Source of the DNA: Chlamydiales bacterium
GTDB taxonomy: Bacteria; Chlamydiota; Chlamydiia; Chlamydiales; Simkaniaceae
NCBI GenBank assembly: GCA_024233515.1
Contig: JACKPO010000004.1
Location: 62,001 to 126,000 of the forward strand
Direction of reading: 5' to 3'
DNA: 64,000 bases
In this document: in pieces, positions 50,622 through 59,331 of the stretch
Layout of the letters: the number at the start of each line of letters is the position of its first letter
Position numbering within the stretch: the stretch's first letter is position 1
Notes under the pieces: generated by a model
What the model saw: the letters and a program-made list of their open reading frames with translations, nothing else
What the model was told of the DNA's origin: nothing
The model's database searches: none
Program-made: the position numbers and the translations under genes

Positions 50622-53600
50622 TTAATTAAAAATAATCTTATCTTCTTCAAATGGCTTTTGAAAATACGCATTCGAAAAGTCAATGGTTCCAAGCATTCCC
50701 TTTTGGGGAATGATTAATTCTGGGTTTCTGAAAACCTTATCTTTTCCAACTCCAAGGGGAAGAACAACAAAGTCATCAATTAACACTTTTTCTGCTTCGG
50801 CAATGATTTCCTCTCGTTTCTGTTTGGAAGGTTCACTTTGAGCTAAAGAAATTAATTTTTTGAAATTGTCGTTTTCCCATTTTGGGAGATTGATTTTTTC
50901 TTGTCTATTTTGAAAAGTTGACAGAGTATAGAGGGGATCATCGACCCAAGAACTCCAACGAAGGACCCCAATCTGGTAATCCCCCTTAGACATCCTCTCA
51001 AAAAGCTCTAAGAAACTAACTCCCTCAATCTCACATGCAATTCCGAGAACTTCTTGAATCCGCTGTTTAAATGCTTTAGCTGCATTACTAAACAATTCAA
51101 TTTCAAGATAAATGAGTTTGAGAGTCGGAAAGTCTTTCGGCGAAACACCAAGTTCATTACATCCCTCCAAGAAAAGCTTACAGGAAAAATCCTTATTCTC
51201 AATCGTCTTATAGTGAGAAGAGTTAAATGAGCTATGCTCTATCGGCAATGGAGAGTAAGTCGGAATCCAATCTACTCCAAGCTTTTGGATCATCCCCTTT
51301 CGATCTATCGAATAAAATATCGCTTGTCGAATTTTCTTATTTGTTAAAGGGAAGGAATTTACGTTAAAGCAGTACCAAAATACTTTGGAAAAATCTAGCG
51401 TCTCTGCATTAGAACAATCTTTCATAGATTTTAACGAAGGAGCTCCAAAAGGAAATCCAACCCAATCTAAATCACCTTGATGAAACTGCTTAATTGAAGC
51501 TTTTGAGCTTATTGTTGCAATCGAGATGCCATCCAACCTGACCCTTCTAGGGTTCCAATAATAAGGGTTAGGCTCCATTTCACAAAGATAGTACGGGCGT
51601 GGAGACTTTAGCCTAAATGGCCCATTACAGACAAACGTTGCATCTTTGAATCGACTCCAACTAGGGTTCTCCTTATCAATTTTCCTATACACAGGGGAAT
51701 AAAGAGAAATCGCTAATAATTCCAAAAAATAAGCTACAGGGTGTGATAACCTAATGATCAGAGTCTTATCATTAATCACTTCAATGCCTACCTCATCTAA
51801 ACTACACTCACCTTTCTTGGCACGTTCAGCATTCAGAATAACATAAAAGAGGTATGCAAAGCGGGTATTGAAATTTGGGGATAGTATTTGTTTCCAAGCA
51901 TATTCAAAGTCCCCAGCAGTTATTGGTTCACCATTCGACCAATAGAGATCTCTTAAGACAAAGGTATACGAACATAAATCATCAGATATCACATATGACT
52001 TGGCCGCTGCTAGAACCGGAACTCCATTCTCTAATCTTGTAAGCCCTTCAAACAAAAGCTTATTCACAGCCATTGATTCTGAAGTTCCTCCAATTCTAGG
52101 GTCCAGCTCGAATTGCACAAAGTTATTCGCCAGTCTTAGAATATCTCTCTTTTTGTTCTTGAGATTTTTCAATTCCTGAAATCGTTGAGAGATGGCTTGA
52201 CCCAACCTTTGGGCCTCTTCTGTTGAACTACAAAATAGCAAATAGCCATGATAATACATTCGACCCTGAGCCCATGACGAGAAAATAGTCCTGTGGTTCT
52301 GAAGCTTTGCATTGATCATGTATTTCTTCAAATCGAGGATCACGCTCCTATCACGATCTCTTATCGCAAAGAAAACTACTTCTTTATCTGCTAAGCACGA
52401 GTAATCACCTGCCAAATCATCGAAGAGCTCTCTAAAAATAGAAAAGAACTTACGAAGCAAAGTTATTGAAAGCGTTGCCTGTTTTTCTATTGGACGAATA
52501 GAATAAAAGAAATTTTCAATGAATTCTGAATAGGCCGAATTGACTTCCGAGAGAATCGTTTTTAACTCGGATAACCTTTCCCCCTGCTTGACAAGCATAC
52601 CCCCATTAAAATCTCTTACTTCTCCTAACCCTTTGGTTAACGAATAGATAATTTCTCTCCGTGCCAAATAGTAGTCGATCGCATCATTTTTCCTTTGAAA
52701 GTTCGAGATCTCTAGAAGAGTCATCTGGAAAATGTCCCCTTGAATCGAGTAACCTTCATTAAGTTCTCCCATCTCATAGATTTGACCATTTTGAATATGT
52801 GCTTCTGACATGATTTGATTCAGGGATGAAAGACTCAGATTCGAATGCTTTGGGATAGACCTAACCATAAGAACGTTGAAAACAATCTTTTCCATATTAT
52901 GTTCATCATAGAAAACCATCACTTGAGGGAGATCTAAAGGAGAAGAAATTTCCCTTCTTAACGTTAATAGATCACGAAAAAGCTCTTCTTCATTTCGGTG
53001 CATAAATAGAGGTGGAACAATATGTTGAATCCTTTCTTCTATACATTCTAAAAATTTCACCTTGAATTCAGCGTCCTTATCGAGCTCGAATAAACTATCT
53101 TCATTACCCGATAACTCAAAATAAAAAAGTTGGATTGATGAGTTTGGAAGAGACATCACACGGATGTACTTAAAAAGAGTCGCATCCTCAAAACAGTCAT
53201 GAATTGCTGATATTATCCCATCTTTTGTCAGTCTCTCAGTGTTTTCATCAATTTGAATTCCGAGAAGACAACTCATAACTTCCTTAGAAGCAAAAGGAGA
53301 AACAATCGAGAGTCTGTGCAATGAAACTTCCATATGCCTCAAAGGATCGTCTAATGAAAGCTCCCATTCGAGTCTCTTTTTGATTCGATAGGTTTCAATA
53401 ATAAGATGAGCTATGGGTTCGATACCCCTAAGAGTCACAAACTCCTCATGTTGCAGAGAAATACTGATGATCCAGAAATCAAGGGTGATCTCTAAACCAT
53501 CCTCCCAGTTCTCCTCAGCGTTTTCCAAAAGAAAATAAATTTGATCTTTAATTTGTTTTCTTAAACCACTAATACGAGAGCTTATCGATCGACTGGCTGG

Positions 53601-53636
53601 TCGTGAAATAGTGTTTTTTTTCCCCAACGTCGTCAT
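50622..53636 (-). CDS. Fusion: unknown N-terminal region plus oligopeptide-binding (SBP_bac_5) domain, no signal peptide
   Basis: 1004 residues. From about residue 508 to the end it is an OppA-type family 5 solute-binding protein: LLFEGLTRLENGVPVLAAAK, SYTFVLRDLYWSNGEPITAG and NSFPLTNKKIRQAIFYSIDR. The first 500 residues are helical and charged and match nothing I know. There is no signal peptide or lipobox, so the binding domain would remain in the cytoplasm. This resembles SgrR, where such a domain is used as an intracellular sensor, but no winged helix is visible. Either a cytosolic peptide/sugar sensor or a type III-secreted protein are possible. It lies upstream of a 91-residue gene on the same strand. 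Confidence 0.75.
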   Translation of the reverse strand: MTTLGKKNTISRPASRSISSRISGLRKQIKDQIYFLLENAEENWEDGLEITLDFWIISISLQHEEFVTLRGIEPIAHLIIETYRIKKRLEWELSLDDPLRHMEVSLHRLSIVSPFASKEVMSCLLGIQIDENTERLTKDGIISAIHDCFEDATLFKYIRVMSLPNSSIQLFYFELSGNEDSLFELDKDAEFKVKFLECIEERIQHIVPPLFMHRNEEELFRDLLTLRREISSPLDLPQVMVFYDEHNMEKIVFNVLMVRSIPKHSNLSLSSLNQIMSEAHIQNGQIYEMGELNEGYSIQGDIFQMTLLEISNFQRKNDAIDYYLARREIIYSLTKGLGEVRDFNGGMLVKQGERLSELKTILSEVNSAYSEFIENFFYSIRPIEKQATLSITLLRKFFSIFRELFDDLAGDYSCLADKEVVFFAIRDRDRSVILDLKKYMINAKLQNHRTIFSSWAQGRMYYHGYLLFCSSTEEAQRLGQAISQRFQELKNLKNKKRDILRLANNFVQFELDPRIGGTSESMAVNKLLFEGLTRLENGVPVLAAAKSYVISDDLCSYTFVLRDLYWSNGEPITAGDFEYAWKQILSPNFNTRFAYLFYVILNAERAKKGECSLDEVGIEVINDKTLIIRLSHPVAYFLELLAISLYSPVYRKIDKENPSWSRFKDATFVCNGPFRLKSPRPYYLCEMEPNPYYWNPRRVRLDGISIATISSKASIKQFHQGDLDWVGFPFGAPSLKSMKDCSNAETLDFSKVFWYCFNVNSFPLTNKKIRQAIFYSIDRKGMIQKLGVDWIPTYSPLPIEHSSFNSSHYKTIENKDFSCKLFLEGCNELGVSPKDFPTLKLIYLEIELFSNAAKAFKQRIQEVLGIACEIEGVSFLELFERMSKGDYQIGVLRWSSWVDDPLYTLSTFQNRQEKINLPKWENDNFKKLISLAQSEPSKQKREEIIAEAEKVLIDDFVVLPLGVGKDKVFRNPELIIPQKGMLGTIDFSNAYFQKPFEEDKIIFN

Positions 53637-53639
53637 ATC

Positions 53640-55385
53640 TTAGAGTGGAAAATCATCCCCGTAGAGGAACTCTTCGACTTCGCGTGCGGAGTCGAAGTCA
53701 AGGGCTGTATCGGTGAATTCTCTAAGCTCTTCTATGGAGAGGGTTGCAATGAGACGCTTGACTTCGGGAATAAAGCGGGAAGCACAGGAGAATTTACGCA
53801 CGCCAAGGCCGAGAAGGAGAGGGAGATATTTTAGATCAGATGCAATCTCACCACAAAGACTCACAGGGGTATCGAAGCGGGCCGCTTCTTGAACAACATG
53901 GAGAATAAGGCGGAGGATACTCGGATGGGTCGGGCTGTAGTAACTGTTTGTTTCTTCCGTTGCTCGATCCGCAGCAAGGGTATATTGAATGAGATCGTTT
54001 GTTCCAATCGAGAGAAAGTCACATTCTCGCGCGATAGCATGAGCCATGAAGGCTGCAGAGGGAACTTCGATCATACATCCCAAAGGAATTTCATCGGCAA
54101 TTTCATGTCCTTCTGAGCGGAGCTGCAAAGCAGCTTCCTGGATCATTTCTTTTGCGATGTAAAGTTCTTCGATATCAGAAATCATCGGGAGGAGAATCCG
54201 CAAGTCTCCATCTAAACTGACTCGAAGAAGAGCGCGCAGTTGCTGCGCAAAGATATCGCGGTTTTTCAGGAGAAAACGAATGCCTCGACACCCTAATGCA
54301 GGGTTGGGCTCCGGTTCATAGTGGTTGACGTTCCCTTTATCCCCTCCCACATCGAAAGTGCGGAAGACAACGGGCATCCCCTTTGCTTTTGCCATGACTT
54401 GTTGGTAGAGGATAAACTGATCTTCTTCTGAAAAGGTATGAAGTTCTTTTCCGAAGAAAAGAAACTCTGAGCGGAAAAGGCCAATCCCACCTGCATGATG
54501 CGAAGCAAGAAGATCAAGGTCCGAAAGATTTTCAATGTTTGCAAAAACATCGATCTGAACTTTATCAAGTGTTTCTGTCCCCACTTCCGATAAGGAATAC
54601 AGTTCCTCTTTCACTGGCATTTTTTGATCGAGAAGGTCTCGATATCTCTGGAGGGTTGCCTCGTTGGGATTCACAACAACATCGCCCGTTTTCCCATCGA
54701 TAATCACTGTCGATCCCTTTAAGGGATACAAAACATCTGTGGAGATGTTGGCAACGTAAGGGATTCCCTTTGAGCGTGCAATCAACGCTGCATGGGAAGT
54801 GGTTCCCCCAATCTCGGTGATAAATCCTCTGACCTGCCATTTGGAAGCTTGGGCACTGGAAGAAGGGATAAGCTCCTTCGTGAAAATAATGGAGTTTTCA
54901 GGGATTTTTTCACTTTCTAGCGACTTTTTCGGGTGGAGATTTCTTAAGATCCTTTGGGAAAGATCTTTCACATCTAGAAGGCGTTGTTTAAAAAAGGTAT
55001 CTTTGACTTTCGAAAACTCTTTTTCGTAATCTGACATCACAGAACGGAAAACAGTTTCCGTATTTTTCATCCGTTGCCGAATGTTTTTCTCCATGAATGT
55101 GGTCATAAATGGATCATCAAGCATTTGGATGTGGGTATCAATAATGGAAACCGCTTCTTGAGAACCCTCTTTGGCTAAAAATCGTTGGAGGTCATGAAGA
55201 TCTTCACGACTCGATGTGATCGCACGACGGTAGCGACCAATCTCTTTTTCAACTTCTGTACTGGGAATCGAAAGTTCAGGAACAATCTCCTCTTGAAGCC
55301 CTTCGACATAGTAAAGGGTTCCAATCGCAATTCCACCACTGATGGACGCTCCTTTCAGGATGATTTCATTCAGAACTTCATCCAT
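53640..55385 (-). CDS. ptsI: PTS enzyme I
   Basis: 581 residues. GGTTSHAALIARSKGIPYVA carries the phosphorylated histidine, and the PEP-binding C-terminal half has GGIGLFRSEFLFFG, LIQYTLAADR and SLCGEIASD. It passes phosphate from PEP to HPr. The last 20 or so codons (ALDFDSAREVEEFLYGDDF) run through the 27-nt palindromic repeat and look added to the normal end. Third gene of hprK-ptsH-ptsI, separated by 2 nt from ptsH. Confidence 0.94.
   Translation of the reverse strand: MDEVLNEIILKGASISGGIAIGTLYYVEGLQEEIVPELSIPSTEVEKEIGRYRRAITSSREDLHDLQRFLAKEGSQEAVSIIDTHIQMLDDPFMTTFMEKNIRQRMKNTETVFRSVMSDYEKEFSKVKDTFFKQRLLDVKDLSQRILRNLHPKKSLESEKIPENSIIFTKELIPSSSAQASKWQVRGFITEIGGTTSHAALIARSKGIPYVANISTDVLYPLKGSTVIIDGKTGDVVVNPNEATLQRYRDLLDQKMPVKEELYSLSEVGTETLDKVQIDVFANIENLSDLDLLASHHAGGIGLFRSEFLFFGKELHTFSEEDQFILYQQVMAKAKGMPVVFRTFDVGGDKGNVNHYEPEPNPALGCRGIRFLLKNRDIFAQQLRALLRVSLDGDLRILLPMISDIEELYIAKEMIQEAALQLRSEGHEIADEIPLGCMIEVPSAAFMAHAIARECDFLSIGTNDLIQYTLAADRATEETNSYYSPTHPSILRLILHVVQEAARFDTPVSLCGEIASDLKYLPLLLGLGVRKFSCASRFIPEVKRLIATLSIEELREFTDTALDFDSAREVEEFLYGDDFPL
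53676..53702. repeat. 27-nt palindromic repeat inside ptsI
   Basis: Identical to bases 48926-48952. On the minus strand it encodes LDFDSAREV near the enzyme I C-terminus. It contains the stem CGACT...AGTCG and can fold into a hairpin. Confidence 0.75.
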
Positions 55386-55387
55386 CG

Positions 55388-55666
55388 TTATCCCTCCTCA
55401 CCAAATCGATTTTCAAAAGCTTCCAGAATTTCACTGAGAGTTTCCTTTGCATCGGATCCATCTGCAGTGATTTTAAGTTGCGCGCTTTTGGGTGCTGCAA
55501 GGATCATGATACTCATAATGCTACGAGCATTGACTGTTTCCCCCTTATAAGTCAATGAGACTTTTGCTTTTCTCTTCTGCAAAATTTTTGCAATTGTTGC
55601 CGCAGGACGGACATGAAGCCCGAGTTTGTTTTTCACTTTGACAAATGCTTCAACTTTTTCGCTCAA
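55388..55666 (-). CDS. ptsH: Phosphocarrier HPr
   Basis: About 92 residues from the TTG at 55666, preceded by GAGGAAG. KLGLHVRPAATIAKIL carries the phosphorylated H18, and NARSIMSIMILAA holds the regulatory serine (S49, the counterpart of Ser46) used by HPr kinase. It overlaps hprK by 17 nt. With no sugar-specific enzyme II in sight, it probably serves regulation or an EIIA-Ntr-type pathway. Confidence 0.92.
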   Translation of the reverse strand: MSEKVEAFVKVKNKLGLHVRPAATIAKILQKRKAKVSLTYKGETVNARSIMSIMILAAPKSAQLKITADGSDAKETLSEILEAFENRFGEEG

Positions 55667-56594
55667 GACTTTTCTTCCTCGCAATTTCTTCAAGCAGTTT
55701 TTGGTTAAACTCTTTTGCCGAATGGTATCCCATCTCTTTCAATCGATAGTTCAATAGGGTTGTCTCAATTAACAGAACGGTATCTCTTCCAGGTTTCACC
55801 GGATGAAGGTACATAGGAACCCGAACACCTAAGAACTCCTTAAAACGTTCTTCTAATCCCACACGATCATAATAATGGGTTTCGTCCCACTCTTCTAAAT
55901 GGATGACCATATCAATGGGAACCTCTTTTCGAACAGAAACAGCTCCATAAAGATGGGCTACGTTGACAATCCCAATGCCTCTAAGCTCTAAGAAGTGTTT
56001 GTTTAGCTCATGGCCACATCCAATAAGTCCAACTCCTTCTCGAGTCTTGAGTAAAACAACATCATCTGAAATTAAACGGTGTCCCCGTTCGATCAATCCA
56101 AGGGCTGCTTCGCTTTTACCGACGGAAGAATCTCCTTGAATCAAGACCCCAATGCCATACGCTTCGACAAGGGTTCCATGCACCGATTCCGTAGGCGCAA
56201 AATAGTCGGTCAAGAGCATCGCAATTTTTGTCTGGAGGGGCATCGATGCCATCTCCGTTTTAAACAGAGGAATGTCTAATGTTTTACAGAGCTTCATGAG
56301 TTCTTTGGGAGGGGCAAGCCCACGGGAAACGATAACGCAGGGTGTTTTCCTTGTCACAAGGTCTCTCAGCCTTTTTTCGCGCTCCTCTGAAGTGAGTCCT
56401 TTCAAAAACTTGAGCTCCATCCGCCCAAAAATAAGAAGGGAATGATAACTCCTATCTTTGACCGCCCCTGCAAGGGTCAGCCCAGGACGCTGGACACGAG
56501 GCTTTTCGATCACTCCTTCGACCTCTTTCCCAGACCATTCAAGGCCGAGAGCAATCCCATACGTCTTATAGAAGTCTGTCACCTTCAGTCTCAT
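55650..56594 (-). CDS. hprK: HPr kinase/phosphorylase
   Basis: About 314 residues from the ATG at 56594. The C-terminal domain has the P-loop QGDSSVGKSEAALGLIERGH and the family motif LELRGIGIVNVAHLYGA. The N-terminal domain reads VTDFYKTYGIALGLEWSGKE. It phosphorylates and dephosphorylates HPr on serine in response to metabolite state. ATGA overlap with the upstream gene; first of the PTS trio. Confidence 0.93.
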   Translation of the reverse strand: MRLKVTDFYKTYGIALGLEWSGKEVEGVIEKPRVQRPGLTLAGAVKDRSYHSLLIFGRMELKFLKGLTSEEREKRLRDLVTRKTPCVIVSRGLAPPKELMKLCKTLDIPLFKTEMASMPLQTKIAMLLTDYFAPTESVHGTLVEAYGIGVLIQGDSSVGKSEAALGLIERGHRLISDDVVLLKTREGVGLIGCGHELNKHFLELRGIGIVNVAHLYGAVSVRKEVPIDMVIHLEEWDETHYYDRVGLEERFKEFLGVRVPMYLHPVKPGRDTVLLIETTLLNYRLKEMGYHSAKEFNQKLLEEIARKKSLERKS

Positions 56595-57319
56595 TTCACC
56601 TCTTCCATATAAAAGGTTAACCACTCTAAAAAGGTGGGAAAAGCCATCGGATCTCGATTCGGATCCGAAATGGCCTCCTCAGAAAGGGAGCAAAGGACGT
56701 TTCCCATCCCTTCATCGGGATACCACTCTTTATAGAAGCATTGATACACATCTAAACCGAAGGAGCGATAAAAGGGAAGGAGAAGGTCGGTCGGAACTTT
56801 TTGGTTCCCTAATTGCAGAAGACGCCCCAATTGTTTAAACCGTTTAGCTTCTTCTACAAGAACACCCGAAGAGTAGATCCCTGTATCCCCTCCTTTAAAA
56901 AAGCCGTTGTGGATTCGATAAAAGCGACAAAAATCTTCTGGCAATGAGAAATCCACCTCCCCTTTTAGGGTTTCAATCTCCTCATCAAGTAACGGAGGGC
57001 CTCCAAAGAAACATTCTGGACGATCTTTCAACGTGTAAGTCATAAAGATCCCTATACTTGTAGAGATGATACCGATTTTTTCTACTTTTGCAAAAAACCG
57101 ATCGATAAATGCTCGAAAGGTGGAGACGATGGGAAGCGCATTAAACCAATAATCTCGAATGAGTTCAAAACGGACATCCTCTTCTAATTGGCTAAGTTCG
57201 TGCCACCCTTTTGTTAAGCGAGGGGCCTTCTTTTTCCCCTCTTCAAATCCACAGGTTGGCTCATCGCATAAAAAAATAATCTCATCTTTTCCAAAATACT
57301 GACTGATACGCTCTTCCAT
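56591..57319 (-). CDS. SMI1/KNR4-like protein, function unknown
   Basis: About 242 residues from the ATG at 57319, with GAGAGG just upstream; a frame to 57376 adds 19 residues. The middle (DEEIETLKGEVDFSLPEDFC followed by RFYRIHNGFF) resembles the SMI1/KNR4 fold used in immunity and regulatory proteins. No toxin gene is adjacent. It is translationally coupled to hprK by a 4-nt overlap, and a gene of unknown function sits near ptsH in Chlamydia (CT338 as I recall), so it may belong to the PTS regulatory unit. Confidence 0.65.
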   Translation of the reverse strand: MEERISQYFGKDEIIFLCDEPTCGFEEGKKKAPRLTKGWHELSQLEEDVRFELIRDYWFNALPIVSTFRAFIDRFFAKVEKIGIISTSIGIFMTYTLKDRPECFFGGPPLLDEEIETLKGEVDFSLPEDFCRFYRIHNGFFKGGDTGIYSSGVLVEEAKRFKQLGRLLQLGNQKVPTDLLLPFYRSFGLDVYQCFYKEWYPDEGMGNVLCSLSEEAISDPNRDPMAFPTFLEWLTFYMEEVK

Positions 57320-57410
57320 GTTCCTCTCAATAAAAACCAATGTGCGATTGTAAAAAGGTTTTATACTTTTTTGCAACGATGTTGTAAGGAAAAGGTATGG
57401 GAGGGGAAAG

Positions 57411-58706
57411 ATGATTTATACCCGTGTTGTCATTATTGGTGGAGGGTTCGGAGGAATCAACTGCGCGCAAACGCTTAAGAAAGCAAACCTTGATATTCTT
57501 CTGATCGATAAAAAAAACCACCACCTTTTCCAACCTCTTCTCTATCAGGTTGCTAGTGCGGCTCTTTCACCAGCTGATATTGCGACGCCCTTGCGTGAAA
57601 TCTTTGCCACACAGATCAACACCACCGTGTTAATGGGAACGGTTGAGACGATCGATAAGAAGAACAAAGAGATCATCCTTGTCAATGGGGACCATGTTCC
57701 TTATGACTATCTCGTGATTGCAACAGGTGCTCGCCACTCTTACTTCGGGAATGATCAGTGGGAGCCTTTAGCACCTGGTCTTAAGACAATTACCGATGCC
57801 CTAAAAATCCGTGAACGGATCCTGATCTCTTTTGAAAAAGCAGAACGGATGGATAGCATCCATGAAGCAGAGAAATATCTTAATTTCGTCATCATTGGCG
57901 CTGGCCCTACCGGTGTAGAGATGGCAGGAGCGATTGCAGAAATCGCTCATAAAACGATGTTTAAGAATTTTCGCCGCATTAATCCTGAAAAATCGAAGAT
58001 CTATCTTGTGGAAGGAGCTCCAAGAGTTCTCCCTCCTTTTCCTGAAAAACTCTCCAAACGGGCTCAAATGGATCTCGAAAAGATGGGAGTGCGGGTGATC
58101 ACCGGAGAAATGGTCACAAACCTGACGGAAGAGGGAGCTCAAGTCGGAGAGGACTTTATTGCAGCACGCAATATTATATGGGCTGCTGGAAACCAGGCGT
58201 CTCCTGTTTTGAAAACCTTGGATATCCCTCTTGATCGACAAGGGCGGGCAATGGTGGAAAAGGACCTTTCCATTCCTGGACATCCTGAAATCTTTGTCAT
58301 CGGCGATGCCGCTTGCACAATGGGAAAGGATGGGAAGCCCCTCCCCGCTATTGCACCCACAGCGATTCAACAAGGACGCTACGTGGGGAAAATCATCCGT
58401 CGCCAAGTTCCGAAAGAAAAACGGCGCCCGTTTAAATACTTTGATAAAGGGAGTCTAGCGACCATCGGAAAAAATAAAGCGGTGGGCTACTTCCGAGGCA
58501 TTCATTTTAAAGGGATCCTTGCGTGGCTCATCTGGGGTTTCATCCATATCTTCTACCTTGTCAGCTATCGAAGTCAGTTTGCCGTCATGCTCGATTGGGT
58601 TTTCCACTATATGACAGGACTACGTGGAGCCCGCCTCATTCATAAAAACATTGACGATGAGCTCCCAAAATATAGCGGAAAAAAGAATGAAGGAAAAAAT
58701 CCATAA
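57411..58706 (+). CDS. ndh: Type II NADH:quinone oxidoreductase
   Basis: 431 residues. FAD-binding GGGFGGINCAQTL at residue 9, NADH-binding VIIGAGPTGVEMAGAIAE near 160, HHLFQPLLYQVASAALSP and FVIGDAACTMG. C-terminal membrane-associating helices GILAWLIWGFIHIFYLVSYR. It oxidises NADH without proton pumping. It complements or replaces the Na+-translocating Nqr typical of chlamydiae. GGGAGG lies 11 nt before the ATG. Confidence 0.92.
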   Translation: MIYTRVVIIGGGFGGINCAQTLKKANLDILLIDKKNHHLFQPLLYQVASAALSPADIATPLREIFATQINTTVLMGTVETIDKKNKEIILVNGDHVPYDYLVIATGARHSYFGNDQWEPLAPGLKTITDALKIRERILISFEKAERMDSIHEAEKYLNFVIIGAGPTGVEMAGAIAEIAHKTMFKNFRRINPEKSKIYLVEGAPRVLPPFPEKLSKRAQMDLEKMGVRVITGEMVTNLTEEGAQVGEDFIAARNIIWAAGNQASPVLKTLDIPLDRQGRAMVEKDLSIPGHPEIFVIGDAACTMGKDGKPLPAIAPTAIQQGRYVGKIIRRQVPKEKRRPFKYFDKGSLATIGKNKAVGYFRGIHFKGILAWLIWGFIHIFYLVSYRSQFAVMLDWVFHYMTGLRGARLIHKNIDDELPKYSGKKNEGKNP

Positions 58707-59313
58707 GTTTTGGAATAACTTAGCACCAACTTGCACGAACATGGTCCTCCATAAGGGAATCGAAAGCTATGACCAAGCAGAGCAAGAGGAGATTCTGGCC
58801 CTTCTCCCCAACTTTAAAAACAAGCGAGTCCTAGAGATTGGCGCAGGAATTGGCCGCTTCACGGGCCATCTTGCTGAGTCAGCTAGCTGCGTTAATGCGA
58901 TCGATCTCGCCTCTCATTTCTTAAAAAAAAATCAAAAGGTTCACAAACGCCTAACCAATATCGACTACATTTGCTGTGATGCCCGCGACCTATGCTACCC
59001 CGAAGAAACATTCGACTTCATCTTCATCAATTGGCTGTTTCTCTATTTTGATGATCAGGAAGTTACCTCCTATCTATGCAACCTACACGCTTGGCTAAAG
59101 CCCGGAGGCTATCTCTTCTTAAGAGAGTCCTGTTTCCATGATGTTCGGGAGTACCAGCGGGAAGATTATGTTGCCATCTATCGCTTTCAGTCGGAGTATC
59201 ATCTAGCTCTTGAAACGATTTTTTCGATTGAAAAATGGGGGATGATCGAAACCTATATTCACTATCGAAATCTCCCTAATCAGTTCTATTGGCTCTGTCA
59301 AAAAAAGGGATAA
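58687..59313 (+). CDS. SAM-dependent methyltransferase (class I)
   Basis: About 208 residues from the ATG at 58687, overlapping the ndh stop by 20 nt. Motif I LEIGAGIGRFTGHLAE, motif II/post-I CVNAIDLAS, motif IV FDFIFINWLFLYF and GGYLFLRESCF. The nearest family pattern is phosphoethanolamine or small-molecule N-methyltransferase. Coupling to ndh would suit quinone methylation, but the UbiE signatures are absent. Confidence 0.8.
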   Translation: MKEKIHKFWNNLAPTCTNMVLHKGIESYDQAEQEEILALLPNFKNKRVLEIGAGIGRFTGHLAESASCVNAIDLASHFLKKNQKVHKRLTNIDYICCDARDLCYPEETFDFIFINWLFLYFDDQEVTSYLCNLHAWLKPGGYLFLRESCFHDVREYQREDYVAIYRFQSEYHLALETIFSIEKWGMIETYIHYRNLPNQFYWLCQKKG

Positions 59314-59331
59314 ACCCTCACAATCTCCCCC

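Noticed and set aside
57801..58406. Minus-strand frame of 201 codons
   Set aside because: Antisense shadow of ndh; Cys/Arg/His-rich composition, no family.
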